From positions 124,001 to 188,000 of the forward strand of contig MU839110.1 of NCBI GenBank assembly GCA_030685235.1: a stretch of DNA of 64,000 nt. Reading direction: 5' to 3'. Below, piece by piece: positions 47,406-59,076 of this stretch. This DNA is from Copromyces sp. CBS 386.78. Its lineage: Eukaryota > Ascomycota > Sordariomycetes > Sordariales > Sordariaceae. Within the stretch, counting starts at the first letter, position 1. Every line of letters starts with the position of its first letter. Under the pieces are notes generated by a model that worked only from the letters and a program-made list of their open reading frames with translations, searched no databases and had not been told where the DNA came from. The translations under genes were made by a program, and so were the position numbers.

Positions 47406-50360
47406 ATGAACTGGATACTCGAGGCCGGAGATGCCGACCACGGGAAGTGTAATGGCGATGACTACGTTGGGCCAGGAAACAAGGACACCTGGTACCAGTT
47501 CATCATCTCGGTCTCTCTAGGCATCTCGGCTTTTCTATCTTTCTGTGTAAGTCCAAAAACTATGCGCGCGCCCATCAAGGTGTCTTATCTTAGCATCATC
47601 CGCTAACCTACATGTCCCCAATATCCAGGCCCTCCGACCACGATGGAAGTCCCTTTACGCTTCGCGGAAGAGGGCGTCCATGGCCGACCCTTCGATCGCC
47701 CTCCCTCAACTCCCAGATACTTTCTTCGGATGGACGGGCGCCCTATATCGCGTCACCGAGCAGCAGGTCCTCGCCTCGGCCGGCCTTGACGCCTTTGTCT
47801 TCCTCAACTTCTTCAAGATGGCCATGAAACTGTTCCTCATTGTCTTCTTCTTCGCCCTGGCCGTTCTCGAACCCATCAACCGGGCCTTCCCCGATGACCT
47901 CAACACGTCAGAGGTCCCGACCACCGAAACGTTTCGCCAGTATACCTCCCCACACGCCCACACCACCCTCTTCGACGACCACCCCGATCAGCCTGACGAC
48001 AGTTTCAAAAAGAACAAGCGCTACCTGTGGTCCTACCTCGTGTTCACCTACTTCTTTACAGGTCTTACGCTGTTCTTCATGAACCGCGAGACCTTCAAGG
48101 TTCTCCGTGTGCGCCAGGATTACCTTGGAACACAATCCACCATCACTGACCGGACCTTCCGCTTGGCTGGAATTCCCAAGGATCTGCGCACAGAGGAAGA
48201 CATTAAGAATCTGGTGGAGAGGTTGGAAATTGGCAAGGTCGAAAGCGTCACTCTGTGCCGCAAGTGGAAAGAGCTGGACGATTTGATGGACCAGCGGCAG
48301 TCTCTCCTCGCCAAGCTAGAGGAGACATGGACTGCTTACTTGGGCCAGAAACCGGTGCAGCTAGCTAGGGGTCCTCCCCCAAATACGGCTGCCAATGCCC
48401 ATGTTGAAAACCCTCCCCTCATTCCAGATCTTGACGATGAGGAAGCAGGCGATACCGGCCGTCTTCTCAGCAACGGCAACACCACTTCCGAGCTCATGTC
48501 GACCGAAAGACGGCGACCTCAAACTAGGTTTTGGTACGGCTTTCTCCACTTGCAGAGCCGCAAGACCGATGCTATTGACTACTACACGGAGAAACTGCGT
48601 GTCTTGGATGACAAGATTCGTGCCGCCAGGAAAAAGGACTTTGAGCCGACCGACCTTGCTTTCGTGACCATGGACTCTATTGCAGCCTGTCAAATGGCGA
48701 TTCAGGCGCTCATTGACCCCCATCCTGGCCAGTTGCTAACAAAACCCGCCCCTGCACCGTCCGATATCGACTGGAGGAACACGTACGCATCACGCCTGAC
48801 CAGACACGTGCGATCCGTTGCAGTGACGCTCTTCGTCTGTTTCCTCACCGTTGTATGGCTTGTCCCAGTTGCCTTCATGGCCTCTTTCTTGAGCATTTGC
48901 ACCATCGACCATTACCTCCCTAAATTCGCGGCGTGGCTCAAGCAATACGAGCTCGCCAGAGCGCTTGTCCAGACAGGTCTCCCCACGGCCGTCGTATCGT
49001 TGCTCAACGTTGCGGTTCCGTACTTGTACGACTATCTCTCGTTCCAGCAAGGTATGCTCTCGCGCGGCGACGCTGCCCTCTCCGTCATCAGCAAGAACTT
49101 CTTCTTCACCTTCTTCAACATTTTCCTCATCTTCACCGTCTTCGGCGCCGTCACCTCCATCATCGATGTTCTGCGCGAAAGCCTGAAAGACACCACGTAC
49201 ATCGCCTACGCGCTGGCCGGCAAGATCGTAGACCTCGGTGTCTTCTATACCAACTTCATCATGCTCCAGGGTATCGGCCTCTTTCCCTTCCGCCTGCTGC
49301 AGTTCGGCAGCGTCTCGCTCTACCCCATCAGCCGCATGGGCGCCAAAACCCCGCGCGATTTCGCTGAGATTGTTCGCCCGCCCATGTTTTATTACGGCTT
49401 CTACCTCCCCACGGCCTTACTCGTCTTCATTCTCTGCCTCGTCTACAGTACCCTGCCCCAGGGATACAAGGTCGTCGGCCTGGGCGTCGCCTATTTTACT
49501 CTAGGTTACTTCACCTACAAGTACCAGCTCCTTTACGCCATGGAGCAACCCCAGCACGCCACCGGCGGCGCCTGGAACATGATCTGCTACCGCATCATGC
49601 TTGGCCTGCTAGTCTTCCAGCTGACCATGTCCGGCTACCTGGCCTTGCGCAAGGCGTTCACCGTTGCCCTACTCATCTCCCCGTTGCTCATCATCACGGT
49701 CTGGTACGGGTACTCGTTCCGTCGCCACTTTGAGCCGCTGACCAAGTTCATTTCGCTGCGGAGTATCAAGCGCGGCGAGGACCAAGGCGGGAACGCCATT
49801 CTGGATGAGGATCTCGACGGTGAAGGGGAGGAGACGAGGGTGAGGATTAGGAGGGGGAGTACTCTCGATGAAGATAAGGAGAAGGGGGCGAGGTTTGTTA
49901 ATCCGAATCTTGTTAAGCCGTAAGTTCTCCCCAATTCCTCCCCTCATTTTACTTTTTGGAGTTCCGATTCTAACAGATGCCGAACAGCCTCGAACAACCC
50001 TGGATCTTCAAAGACTGCCCACCACCACTTCCCTCCCCCTCCTCCGGCCTTTCCGACTTATTAGGGGAAGGCCGCTACACAGACGAGGAATCAAACCCCG
50101 GAGGCGACTTTTACCCTGGTGGCTCTCGTATTCGTCGTTCCACTCGCAACACCAACGGCCTCCGCGTCGAGACTTCCCGCGGTAGTTCGCAGAGTCGCGC
50201 AGATAGTACTGGTACTGGTACTTATGCAGACCTATTAGGCCGGGACATGTACTCGGGAGAAAGAACGCCTAGGGTGGCTCCGGCTGACACGCCGAGGAGT
50301 AACGGATCTTCGAGCGCGGCTAGTCTTGGTGATACCCATATTTGGAGAGACGGGTTCTGA
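47406..50360 (+). CDS. CSC1/OSCA/TMEM63-type osmosensitive cation channel
   Basis: Three exons, 47406-47546, 47629-49919 and 49988-50360, give 934 residues. The family (DUF221/RSN1, PHM7) consists of mechanically or osmotically gated, calcium-permeable channels in the plasma membrane or endomembranes. The N-terminal helix (FIISVSLGISAFLSF) runs across the first splice into RPRWKSLYASRK. Two more helices follow, then a cytoplasmic region (about residues 185-380) with an RNA-recognition-like fold, FRLAGIPKDLRTEEDIKNLVERL. The pore region has at least seven further helices, including FFFTFFNIFLIFTVFGAVTS and the FQQGMLSRGDAALSVISKNFFF segment conserved in the family. The C-terminus is soluble, with LEQPWIFKDCP marking the last exon, followed by a Ser/Thr/Gly-rich tail. 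Introns are 82 and 68 nt. Confidence 0.9.
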
Positions 50361-51594
50361 ACTTTCTGTTGTAAGGAGGCAGGGAGGTGAAAAGGGGGTT
50401 GTGTATTCCATACGTTTCTGTTGGTGTATTGCCTGTCTGTCTGTTTGTAGCCAGTTGCTGCTAGCAGGTGCCTGTTTTGTTTTCTTTTCTTTTCTTCTGG
50501 TTCTGTTTGGCTCTGGGTCGTTGGGATGGCGTAGTTTCTGTTTTTTCTTTTCTTTCTTCTTTCTTCTTTTTCGCTTTAGACATGAGATATGAGAAACGTA
50601 CGTACACTACAATTTTTTTTTTGGAGTATCACGAAAGCTGTCCACGCTTCCACGGGTGTGATGTCGGCGGTGTTGTATATAAAGTAGAGGCTCACCGCAC
50701 CGCCTTACACATTGCAAACATTGCTACCTATCGATCATATTCATGGCCAGGCCAGACATATAATCGGTCAAATGCCAAGATGCTTTTGCCTCTCTAGTAG
50801 GTACCTGCCTTAGGTATCCACGTCCATGTCCGTTAGTGATGGGTGTTCGGTGCTACCTAAGGTATGGTACTCACCGCGGGTGGTCGGGTCGACGACTGAG
50901 TGCAGAGGTTCGAGAAGATAAGGTAAGTTGAGGGTGTTCAAGATAGGTAGAGGTAGGTAAGATTGGTTCAACGACATGATGGGGCGGGAAACGAAACATG
51001 AAAAGATGTTGGAAGTCTGGACGTGCCCTGGGCCGCCCATTACTCAATTTAGACAAGGAACTTCAGAACCAAGCTCTTGTTGTTATCGCCTTTTTTCAGC
51101 CTCCAACATAAGATCGTGTTATAGACCTAGGTGGGTAAGTTGTCGGTCTTCAAAAACATGGCCACAAAATTCACAATAGAGAAAGACGAACAACGCACTG
51201 TTTTAACTTTTTTTTCTTCTTCTGTTATCTTCTTCTTTTACTGTTGAAGTCTTCTTTGTAATCCGACAAGTATATCTACAAAAGCTACTTCCCACTCGTC
51301 CTTGTTGTCGGAACCGAGTGTTCACAAATCGCTGAGCAAAGCAATAATGTCCGACTATTCGACAAGTCGGCAGCCTTATGTTCGACCAAGTATGCGAACC
51401 CTTCTCTCCCATCTTCGTAGCCTGTACTCAATCTCCCTTCCTCCGTTTCTGTCTTCCTTGACCTCCTGTGCCATTCGAGCTTCTGATATCTTCTTCCTAA
51501 TGCTGATCATCATCCTCGGCAGGCCGCTTCCGATGACCTTGACTTACTCGTACACATGCCTTGCAGACATTGCTGTGTTGACCATCTCCGTGGC
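50361..51594. other. Convergent intergenic region
   Basis: About 1.2 kb between the stops of the CSC1-type gene (+) and msh-4 (-). The first part is T-rich (TTTTCTTTTC runs at about 50475-50580), as in Neurospora 3' UTRs. CCTTAGGTA-type words occur at about 50811 and 50853. Confidence 0.5.
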
Positions 51595-54500
51595 CTACTC
51601 TTCCCTCCTACGCTTCTCTCTGCCGTCATCTTCGGTGCTACTATCGGCTTCAGTATCATCCTCGGCAGACCGCTTCTGACCAGTTTGGCTACCTTCCACA
51701 GCCTCTTCAGCTTCTGCAGAACGAACCTCACCGGCAGCGTCAGCAAGCTTGATTACAAACTCATTCCTCAACCTGCGCATATACGCCGTGAATGCTGCGT
51801 CGCCCATGTCAGAGTTGATAGCATCTCTGATTAGACCATACACACCCTGCAGGATCCTGTTCTGTCTAGCGTTCTGTTCTCCCCACTGCCGTCGCCTCCT
51901 ATTGTCACGCAAGGCTTTAAGGATTTCCTCAGCCTTGTCCGTCCACGGTCCAAGAATAACAAGTTGGGCTAGTTCGATGCCGTAGTCCTCGTTCTGGAGG
52001 AGACCTGGGGCGAGAGTGTGCGGCAGTGTTAAATGGCCGCCCGCTTGAAACTGCGATCGAATGTTCATCACGATGATATCGTTTCGGTAGCGTCTGTTCA
52101 AAAGTGCAGCTGTTACGGAGGTCGTTAGCGGTGATTGGAAGAAGAGTAGTTCACTGGACTTACCAATAGTCGTGAAATGCGTTGCGAATAAGACGAGTGC
52201 TCTCCTCCTGATTAATATCTCGCTGGCAGAAATGGCGATGGCCATACCATCTCTTGGCGAAGTGCCCCGCCCGAGCTCGTCAATGATGACCAAGCTCTTA
52301 TCTGTAGCTTGCCTAGACTTTATGTCAGTTCTTTCTTGCCATAGGCTTGTAGGGAAAGGGAACATACCTCAGGACGCCATTTGTCTCCCGCATCTCCACG
52401 CCATATGTTCCCAGGTTGTTCTCTGGGGCATCATCTGTAGAGACTCTGGCAAATACTCTATCACAAATTGAGATAGAAGCTGTTTGTGCAGGAACAAAAG
52501 ACCCCATCTGTGCCATGATTTGGATAAGGGCAATCGATTTGATGAAGGTGCTTTTACCACTCATGTTACCGCCGGTGATGACCTGGAAGCGGTGGGATTG
52601 ATGACCAGAATAGACGGGGTTCGCCTTGTAGTTGTCTGTTCGTAGCTCTACAATTGGATTCCGTGCCTCTGTCAGAACTAAGCTGCCCTTGATTATGGGC
52701 TGGACATAATCCTTGGTAGTTGCAGCTTGTGCAAATGAGCAGAGCATATCCAGCAGTGCGACAGCTTCGCTGATCTTGAACATGAGGCCCGCGTGGTCCT
52801 GAAGCCTCTCCTTCAGGTCGATGATCATGTTGTCGCTCTGCATGGTAACGATGTCTGCTTGGACCTGGATGGCCCTGCTCCTCTGGAGAAGCTCGGCTGT
52901 CGTGCATGTGAAATGCGATTTGGTACGCTTGCCGTTGACAACGTCGATGCCGGCAATTGCTAGTTTCTTATCGGATTTGTGCTTTGCCAGCTCACCTACG
53001 ACATCAGAATAGTCGAACTTAAGGCAGTACCGCCGGTTGCCGTCCATATACAGACGTGCACCATATCCCAGAAGATCTAAGCTGCGTCAGTAATGCCTAA
53101 TCTTGATGCAGAGGAATTGACCTACGATCAAACTGGTTGTTGATGATGCCAAAATACTCATGAAGGTCTTCGGTAAGATCTTTGTATGATCTCCGTGCTT
53201 GTTGAAGCACGGCATTTCGCCCGTCCTGACCAAATGTTAGTACCGTAAATACAAACCAAACGAACCAAGCAAGGGGGACTGACTTTGACGGCCCACATTC
53301 GATTATTCCTCGAGTCGATAGGCTTTTTGCTGTATCTTGCATCGTTCTCCATGGTCTCCTCCATGGCGCCCTGGATGGGCGCAATATCCCCCGGTGCAAA
53401 CTTATCCATGATCCATCTCAATAGACGGCTTTTGCACTCAGCCGCTTTGAGTGTATCATGCACTGCGTCGATACCACAAAGATATTCCTTCAGCATGAGC
53501 ATTTTGCTCAACTCCTGTTCCGCTTTGGCAAGCTCCGCGTGGGTTGGTAGGGCCGGGCCCTGATTTGTACTCCCAAGAAGACCTTCTTCCAGAGGCTGGC
53601 GAGGCTTTGATTGTTGCTGGATGATCTTTTGAAGGGGTTAGCATTTGAGAGAGGCCGGTGAGTGCTGAAAGAAACTTACCCAGACAACAAGATGTTCGAG
53701 GTCAATGCGATCAAGCTCTTTAAGAGCTTTGCGCAACTTGCCAAAGAGCTCTTCGTTGGCAGACAACTCCTCGACTGCTTCATACCGTTCTGTAATCTCT
53801 TCCTCGTCGGTGCTCGGCTGCAGGAGTGTTGTGCGTAGCAAGCGGTGTCCTTGAGGGGTTAGGGTATTATTCAAAATACCAAACAGCGTCGACATCTTTG
53901 AAGTAGCTCGTCGTGTGTTCTGTAGCAGCTCCAACGAGGCAGCGGTAGTGCGATCTATCGCCATGGTGTTGTGTGCATGAATGTACCTGATTCGAAGAGA
54001 GTTGCAGACAAAACGGATGTTTAGAACGTTCTGCAGATACTTCATAGCAGCCGAAAAGGCACATGCAGTGTAGTAGTCACCGTCAAGATTTGACTTAAGG
54101 GCCAGCACTTGATCCCGAAGTGCAAAGCGCTCAATCAACTCGATCCCTTCTGTCTCCTTCCAATGTTCCCTTGCCCAAGGCACTACAGTAACTCCTGGGA
54201 AGTCCTCTTCCAAACAGGTAACCAGCAAAGACAAGCCGCTTTCGTTGTCGACGCTGTCGACAACGATGAACTTTTCAGGGTTTACCGGCAACTTACACAA
54301 CGTATCTGCCAATGGTCGGTACAACTGCCTGTCGTTGTTCAGGACTCTTCCTAGATCCACTTGTCCCGTGCTGATATTGACGACTGCCATGGCCACCACC
54401 TCCGCACAGCGACCTTCTGCTATGGCGCAGATGACGCGATCGCTTTCCTCGGAACTCACTGTTGGAGCTGGTGATTGGGCAACTGACGAAATGATGCGGC

Positions 54501-55519
54501 CTATGTTCTTGGGAACCGACACTAATTGCCCTTCAGTATCCGAGTCAGGCTCGGAGTCACTCAGCACGGGCGTGAGCAAGGTTGATCTCGTGCTCATCGC
54601 ACGACTCTTGGTAGCGCGATCATCCAATGAGTCGGATGTGCCTTTTTTCCGATACTCGGTTGGTGAGGAAAGCATGGACAGGGATGACTGTGTGTATAAG
54701 CTTGGAGTAGCCGGCTTTGAGTAGCTCGCTCTGGGATTTCTTGCGTCATGCTCGCTTTCTTGTTGTTCCCCATCCAGATGATAGGAAGACGAACTGAAGG
54801 TTGTACCCGGAGAAGGGTTTAACACCTGATCACTAGGAGTTCGGGGCCCACTTGGCGGTGAAAGCCTAGGCTGATATTGACCATGTGTGGCGGGAGAGTT
54901 CGCAGAAATATTGGTGTCAAAGTAAGGCGAGCTCGAAACAGGGCTTGGGGCTGTGATGCTCATATCGGGGTACGGCGCTACCCGGGAGTTCCCGTTACAG
55001 CTTGGATTGGAATTGTCCTGGGGCCCATACCCGGGAGCATAGCTGAGTTCATAGGTACGAGGACCGGTGATTGGAGTCTGGGGAGTGTGTTGTCCCTGGC
55101 CATGGTTCACTGCGTGGTTGTCTGTCACAAAGAAGTTAGTCTTAATGCTTGGATAGGTTTGAGTCTGGGCTTGATGTCGTACCATGAGTAGTAGGCAAGT
55201 AATGCTCATGGCTATGGTACGAAGGAACGGGGTATCCGGGCCCGACCTGCCTCCCTCCAAACTCTTGCCAGTCATACTGCCCCTGGACGGGAGTGTAGTA
55301 GGATGGCAGGTGTCGAGGTTGAAACAACCCAACGGCCGTATTGTGAAGGGGCCCAGGCTGTCTGGGCGGGATAAAACCTCCATCCACACGCGCTGGTGCT
55401 ACTGTGAAGATTTGATGGCGTTGGTCACCCTCGATAGCAGCGCCGGAAATGGCTCTCCTGCGCCAGTCATCAGACTGTGCGCGAGGAAACCGACTCTGGT
55501 CAGGAACGCCTTCGTTCAT
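51595..55519 (-). CDS. msh-4: Meiotic MutS homologue MSH4
   Basis: Minus-strand exons by my reading: 55519-55183, 55121-53680, 53626-53584, 53522-53284, 53225-53126, 53076-52368, 52312-52164 and 52109-51595; about 1177 residues if all are right. MSH4 pairs with MSH5 as a clamp on Holliday junctions to promote meiotic crossovers. The ATPase domain has the MSH4-type Walker [18 protein letters not shown], the Walker [12 protein letters not shown] and the His switch ATHFTTI. The MutS core (domains II, III and IV) begins near residue 350 with [19 protein letters not shown]; the mismatch-binding domain I is absent, as in MSH4. About 330 N-terminal residues are Pro/Ser/Gln-rich and disordered. The C-terminus is acidic then basic ([11 protein letters not shown]). 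The join within 53512-53626 is not canonical: without an unusual 61-nt intron (donor GTCCTT) the frame breaks. The start at 55519 is the first ATG after a repeat-rich leader. Confidence 0.85.
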
Positions 55520-56305
55520 GGCGACGGATGGATCTTGATTAGATGTAATAGAGCAGGGGCAAAGAAGGTTAGAGGTGGGTGATGTGGTTTGTGAGACTGG
55601 AGTGAGGATCTGAGAAAGAGCGACGATGAACGCGTCTTGACTTGGGAGGGCGTGGTGAAGTTGACGCTGCCACAAACGAGTAAGGACAAAGGAGGTTAGA
55701 GTTGCTCGATGCTGTGGTTGTTCACGCTTGGGTGAGAAGCTGGAGAAGTGCGACGATGAGATGGCGGGGTGAAGTTGATGAGTTGACGCTGCCGGGTGAG
55801 AGTAAACTTGAAGGCAACGAGAGTTGGAGATTATTCACACTTGGGCGAGAATCTGTAGAAAGTGCGACGATGAGAAAGGCGAGGTGAAGAAGTTGACGCT
55901 GCCACAACGGAGTGGGAGCAAAGGCGAAGGGAGTTGGAGATTCTCGTGTTGACGTCCGAGTGAGAATCTGGAGAAAGTGCAAAGATGAAAAACACGTCTT
56001 GTTGACCAGCGCAGACCTTGAAGGCGGGGTGCAAAGTTGACGCTGCCACAATTTGGAATGACGTACGGTGCGACTTTTCCTTCCTAGGAGCGTGAGAGGA
56101 AGGAGCTCCCGGGTCAGTCAAGTTTGTACGTTGGAAGGTCTGCTCTGTGTGCCTTCCTCCCTGTTAAATGTGCAAGAGAGGGCCACAAAAAGACTGCATT
56201 CGTACCTTCCTCCCAGTACCCATGTGAAGAACTGATGCCTTGCACTTCCTGTCGAACTCATGATTCCTCCCGCCACTTTGTCAATCTCTTGGAAATGGAA
56301 TCCCT
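55520..56305. promoter_or_regulatory. msh-4 upstream region with degenerate repeats
   Basis: About 790 bases between the msh-4 start and the hak-1 stop, both on minus. Most of it (55601-56055) is made of four diverged direct repeats. The part next to 56305 is the 3' side of hak-1. Confidence 0.6.
55601..56055. repeat. Four diverged direct repeats, about 110-145 bp
   Basis: On the plus strand each unit contains, in order, GTGAGAATCTGGAGAAAGTG, GCGACGATGAG, GGCGGGGTGAAG and GTTGACGCTGCCACAA, with a GAGTTGGAGATT piece between units. The GTTGACGCTGCC cores lie at about 55660, 55782, 55892 and 56036. Copies differ by substitutions and small indels, so the array is old. It occupies the presumed promoter or leader of msh-4. 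On the minus strand each unit gives an in-frame-looking WQRQL peptide, but no conserved protein. Confidence 0.8.
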
Positions 56306-59038
56306 TCAAATCTCCTTGACAAAGCCTACCTCAACCACACGATCCATGGCCAAGCGCAAATTCGCAATCTTTGCCCGCGTGTTATCCCTGATCCACAAGA
56401 ACACCGACAACATGAATCTCCGAGCAACCGGCGCACCGGTCTTGATCCTCATTTGCTCCTTCCCAACCACGTAAAGAATCTTGGAAGCATACGCACCATC
56501 AAGACGGCCCAGCTCTGCCGCCGCATTTTCATCGCGGAGCTCCATGGGGAGTTGCACACCGTCAGGACCACATGCCCCCGCTGACGATTCTCTCTGGTGA
56601 GAAGGCTCCCCTTCGCAGTCCGTATCCTCACCCGTCCTCAACTTCTCTGACGCTCTTGCCCTTTCGATAGCCTGCCTCACCACAAACCGTCTGATTTGTT
56701 CGTAGATCAAGGCCGCCAAGTCAGGACTTATCACTTCATCCATGAAGCCATGCTTGATCACCAGCCTATAACACCCTGGCACCGCGGTGAAATGCGAGAC
56801 AGCATACCGCTCCTCTGGCAACACGGTCGGCGCTTCGACGGGATGCAGGTGGAAAAACACGGCCACTTCCGGGATCGCGACAAACTTGGTCACGTAGTGC
56901 GTGAACACGGCAGGCGTCATCACACCCGTCTTGTCAAAGAAGATGCCAAATCCGCGAATCGAGCTGAGCGGGTCGCCTCCCCATACTGGCTGCAGCCGTA
57001 GACGACCACCCTCATCCTTGTCCTTGATGATGAGATGTGACGGCTTGAATCGGTCTTCGGCCTCGGCGCGCCACTGGTTCTCCTTGCCAAAGCGCCAGAG
57101 CAGGAACAGCGAGGCTAGGATGCCGGAAAGCGTGAGCGTGAACCACGCGCCTTCGGGGACCTTGATCAGCGCGGCTGAGAGGTAGAGCCCGTCGACGGAA
57201 GCGAACACTAGCCAAGGGACAATCACAAGCAAAGGCGACAGTCTCCAGACAATGAGAGAGACGAGCGTGACCATGCAAGTGTCGAAGAAGGTGACAAACA
57301 TGACGCACACGCCGTAAGCATTTCCTAGCTTGACGGTGTCTCCGTAAACGGCGGTGACAAGGATGGCGCCCAGCATGAGTAGCCAGTTGACAAAAGGAAC
57401 GTAGATCTGCCCATGGAAGGTCCGCGAGGTGTGCACCACTTTGACGTGCGGGCAGTAGGAAAGCTTCATGATCTGACTGATGAGCTGGAAGGTTGCCGTG
57501 ATCATGGCCTGGCTGGCTACTATGGCAGCGAGAATGGCAACAACCAGACTTGGGTACAGGGTTCCACGAGGCGTCGCGTTGAAGAAGGGGTTCGTGTAGG
57601 CATCCGGATGATGGCTGATGTAGGCCGCTTGTCCGATATATGCCAATAGCAGACAGGGGTAGGTGAAGCACATCCAGCTGAGTTGGATAGCACCAAGACT
57701 GAACGCTCCCAAGTCGGCAAAGAGTGCCTCGACGCCAGTGAAGGACAGAAGAACACCGCCAAGCATTCTCCAAGCGCGCGTTTTGTGCTGGATGAAAAAC
57801 TGGAAGGCAAAATAGGGGTTTAAAGCCTTCAGGACGGCCCAGTCGAATGTGACCAGGTTGTAGATGCCAAAGGAAAAGTTCAAACCCAGCCAGACGATGA
57901 CGATGGGCGCAAATGTGGTAGCCAGTTTGGATGTACCCAGTGGTTGGATCAAGAACAGAAGGATCAGGATACCGCAAGTTGTGCCGGTGACAGTGGACTT
58001 GGAGATATCAGGTTTGACGACTGACAATCCCTGAACTGCACCGAGAACCGACTGAGCGGGGGTCAGAACACCGTCGGACATGACCATGGATACGGCCAAG
58101 ACACCAATGACTTTGAGAAGAATATGGGTGAACCTGCTCCCTTCGAGTGTGGCGCGCAAACTGCGGGTAGGCGGTTGGAGGTCGCTGGTCAGATGTCTTT
58201 CCATTCGGACAGTCACTTGTTCTCGGGGATCGCGCTCGGTAATGTTGGCCTGCACATGTTAACACCCAGATAATGAATGGCCAGTATAGAGTGAAGGAAA
58301 AAGGAAAAAGGCTGCACTCACAAACCGGGTAAGCAACGAATAGCAACTGAAGGTACCGCCTTCACCCTCATTATCCGCATGAAGAATGACAAAGATGTAC
58401 TTGAACGTGACGAGAATGGTGATGGACCAAATAACAACCGAAAGAACCTGGAGCAAATCCGCGTGCGAGGGCGGAGCAGTGAAGGTCGATGAGAACACGT
58501 AAAGCGGACTGCACGGCAAAAAACAAGGTGGTTAGCATGTCATTTCAACATTGAGGCCAGACAATCCAAAGCAAAAAGGGGGATAAGGATCCCATCACGC
58601 ACCTACCTCGTCCCAATATCCCCATAAATCACACCAACGGACTGATAAGCCAGCCACAACAACGTCCGTCCCTTAAACACCTGCTTCTTCTTCTCATACC
58701 CACCCTTCCAATCATCGCCCTCCTCGATATCAAGATGCGAGTGCCCGTTCGAGCCAGCCCCATCGTGCGAAGAGCGACTACAGGTACCTTCGGCCGGTCT
58801 TTTCCCGCGAGAGATGATGCTGCGCGCGTTGAATACGCCGCCGACTAGCTCCGCGCGGTGCGAGCTGGATATGGAGCTGCCGCGCGAGCGGAAGTTGATG
58901 CCCGTTGAGACGCCGGTGGTTTGGGGCTCCCGGCCGGGATCGTCAGAGTCTTTTTGGAAGGAGGGTTCTTCGATCCTGATGGTCGTGGGATTGGGACTGG
59001 GATTGGGATTGGGGTTTGCCTTGGGGGCGTTGGGTACG

Positions 59039-59072
<34 letters not shown>

Positions 59073-59076
59073 CCAT
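56306..59076 (-). CDS. hak-1: HAK/KUP-type high-affinity potassium transporter
   Basis: Three exons on minus, 59076-58607, 58508-58322 and 58249-56306, give 866 residues, almost the length I recall for N. crassa HAK1. The protein is a plasma-membrane K+/H+ symporter of the KUP/HAK/KT family for uptake at low external potassium. GVIYGDIGTSPLYVFSS is the family hallmark in helix 1, made by the first splice. About 12 membrane segments follow, including VLAVSMVMSDGVLTPAQSVL and MLGGVLLSFTGVEALFADLG. The C-terminal 250 residues are cytosolic (GIFFDKTGVMTPAVFTHYV). The N-terminal 130 residues are low complexity, beginning with a run of 11 Asn encoded by AAC repeats and then an Asn-Pro repeat. Introns are 98 and 72 nt with good donors. 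Confidence 0.95.

Noticed and set aside
55722..56121. Open frames with repeated WQRQL peptides upstream of msh-4
   Set aside because: They arise from the DNA repeats; copies lose frame through indels and show no protein-level conservation.
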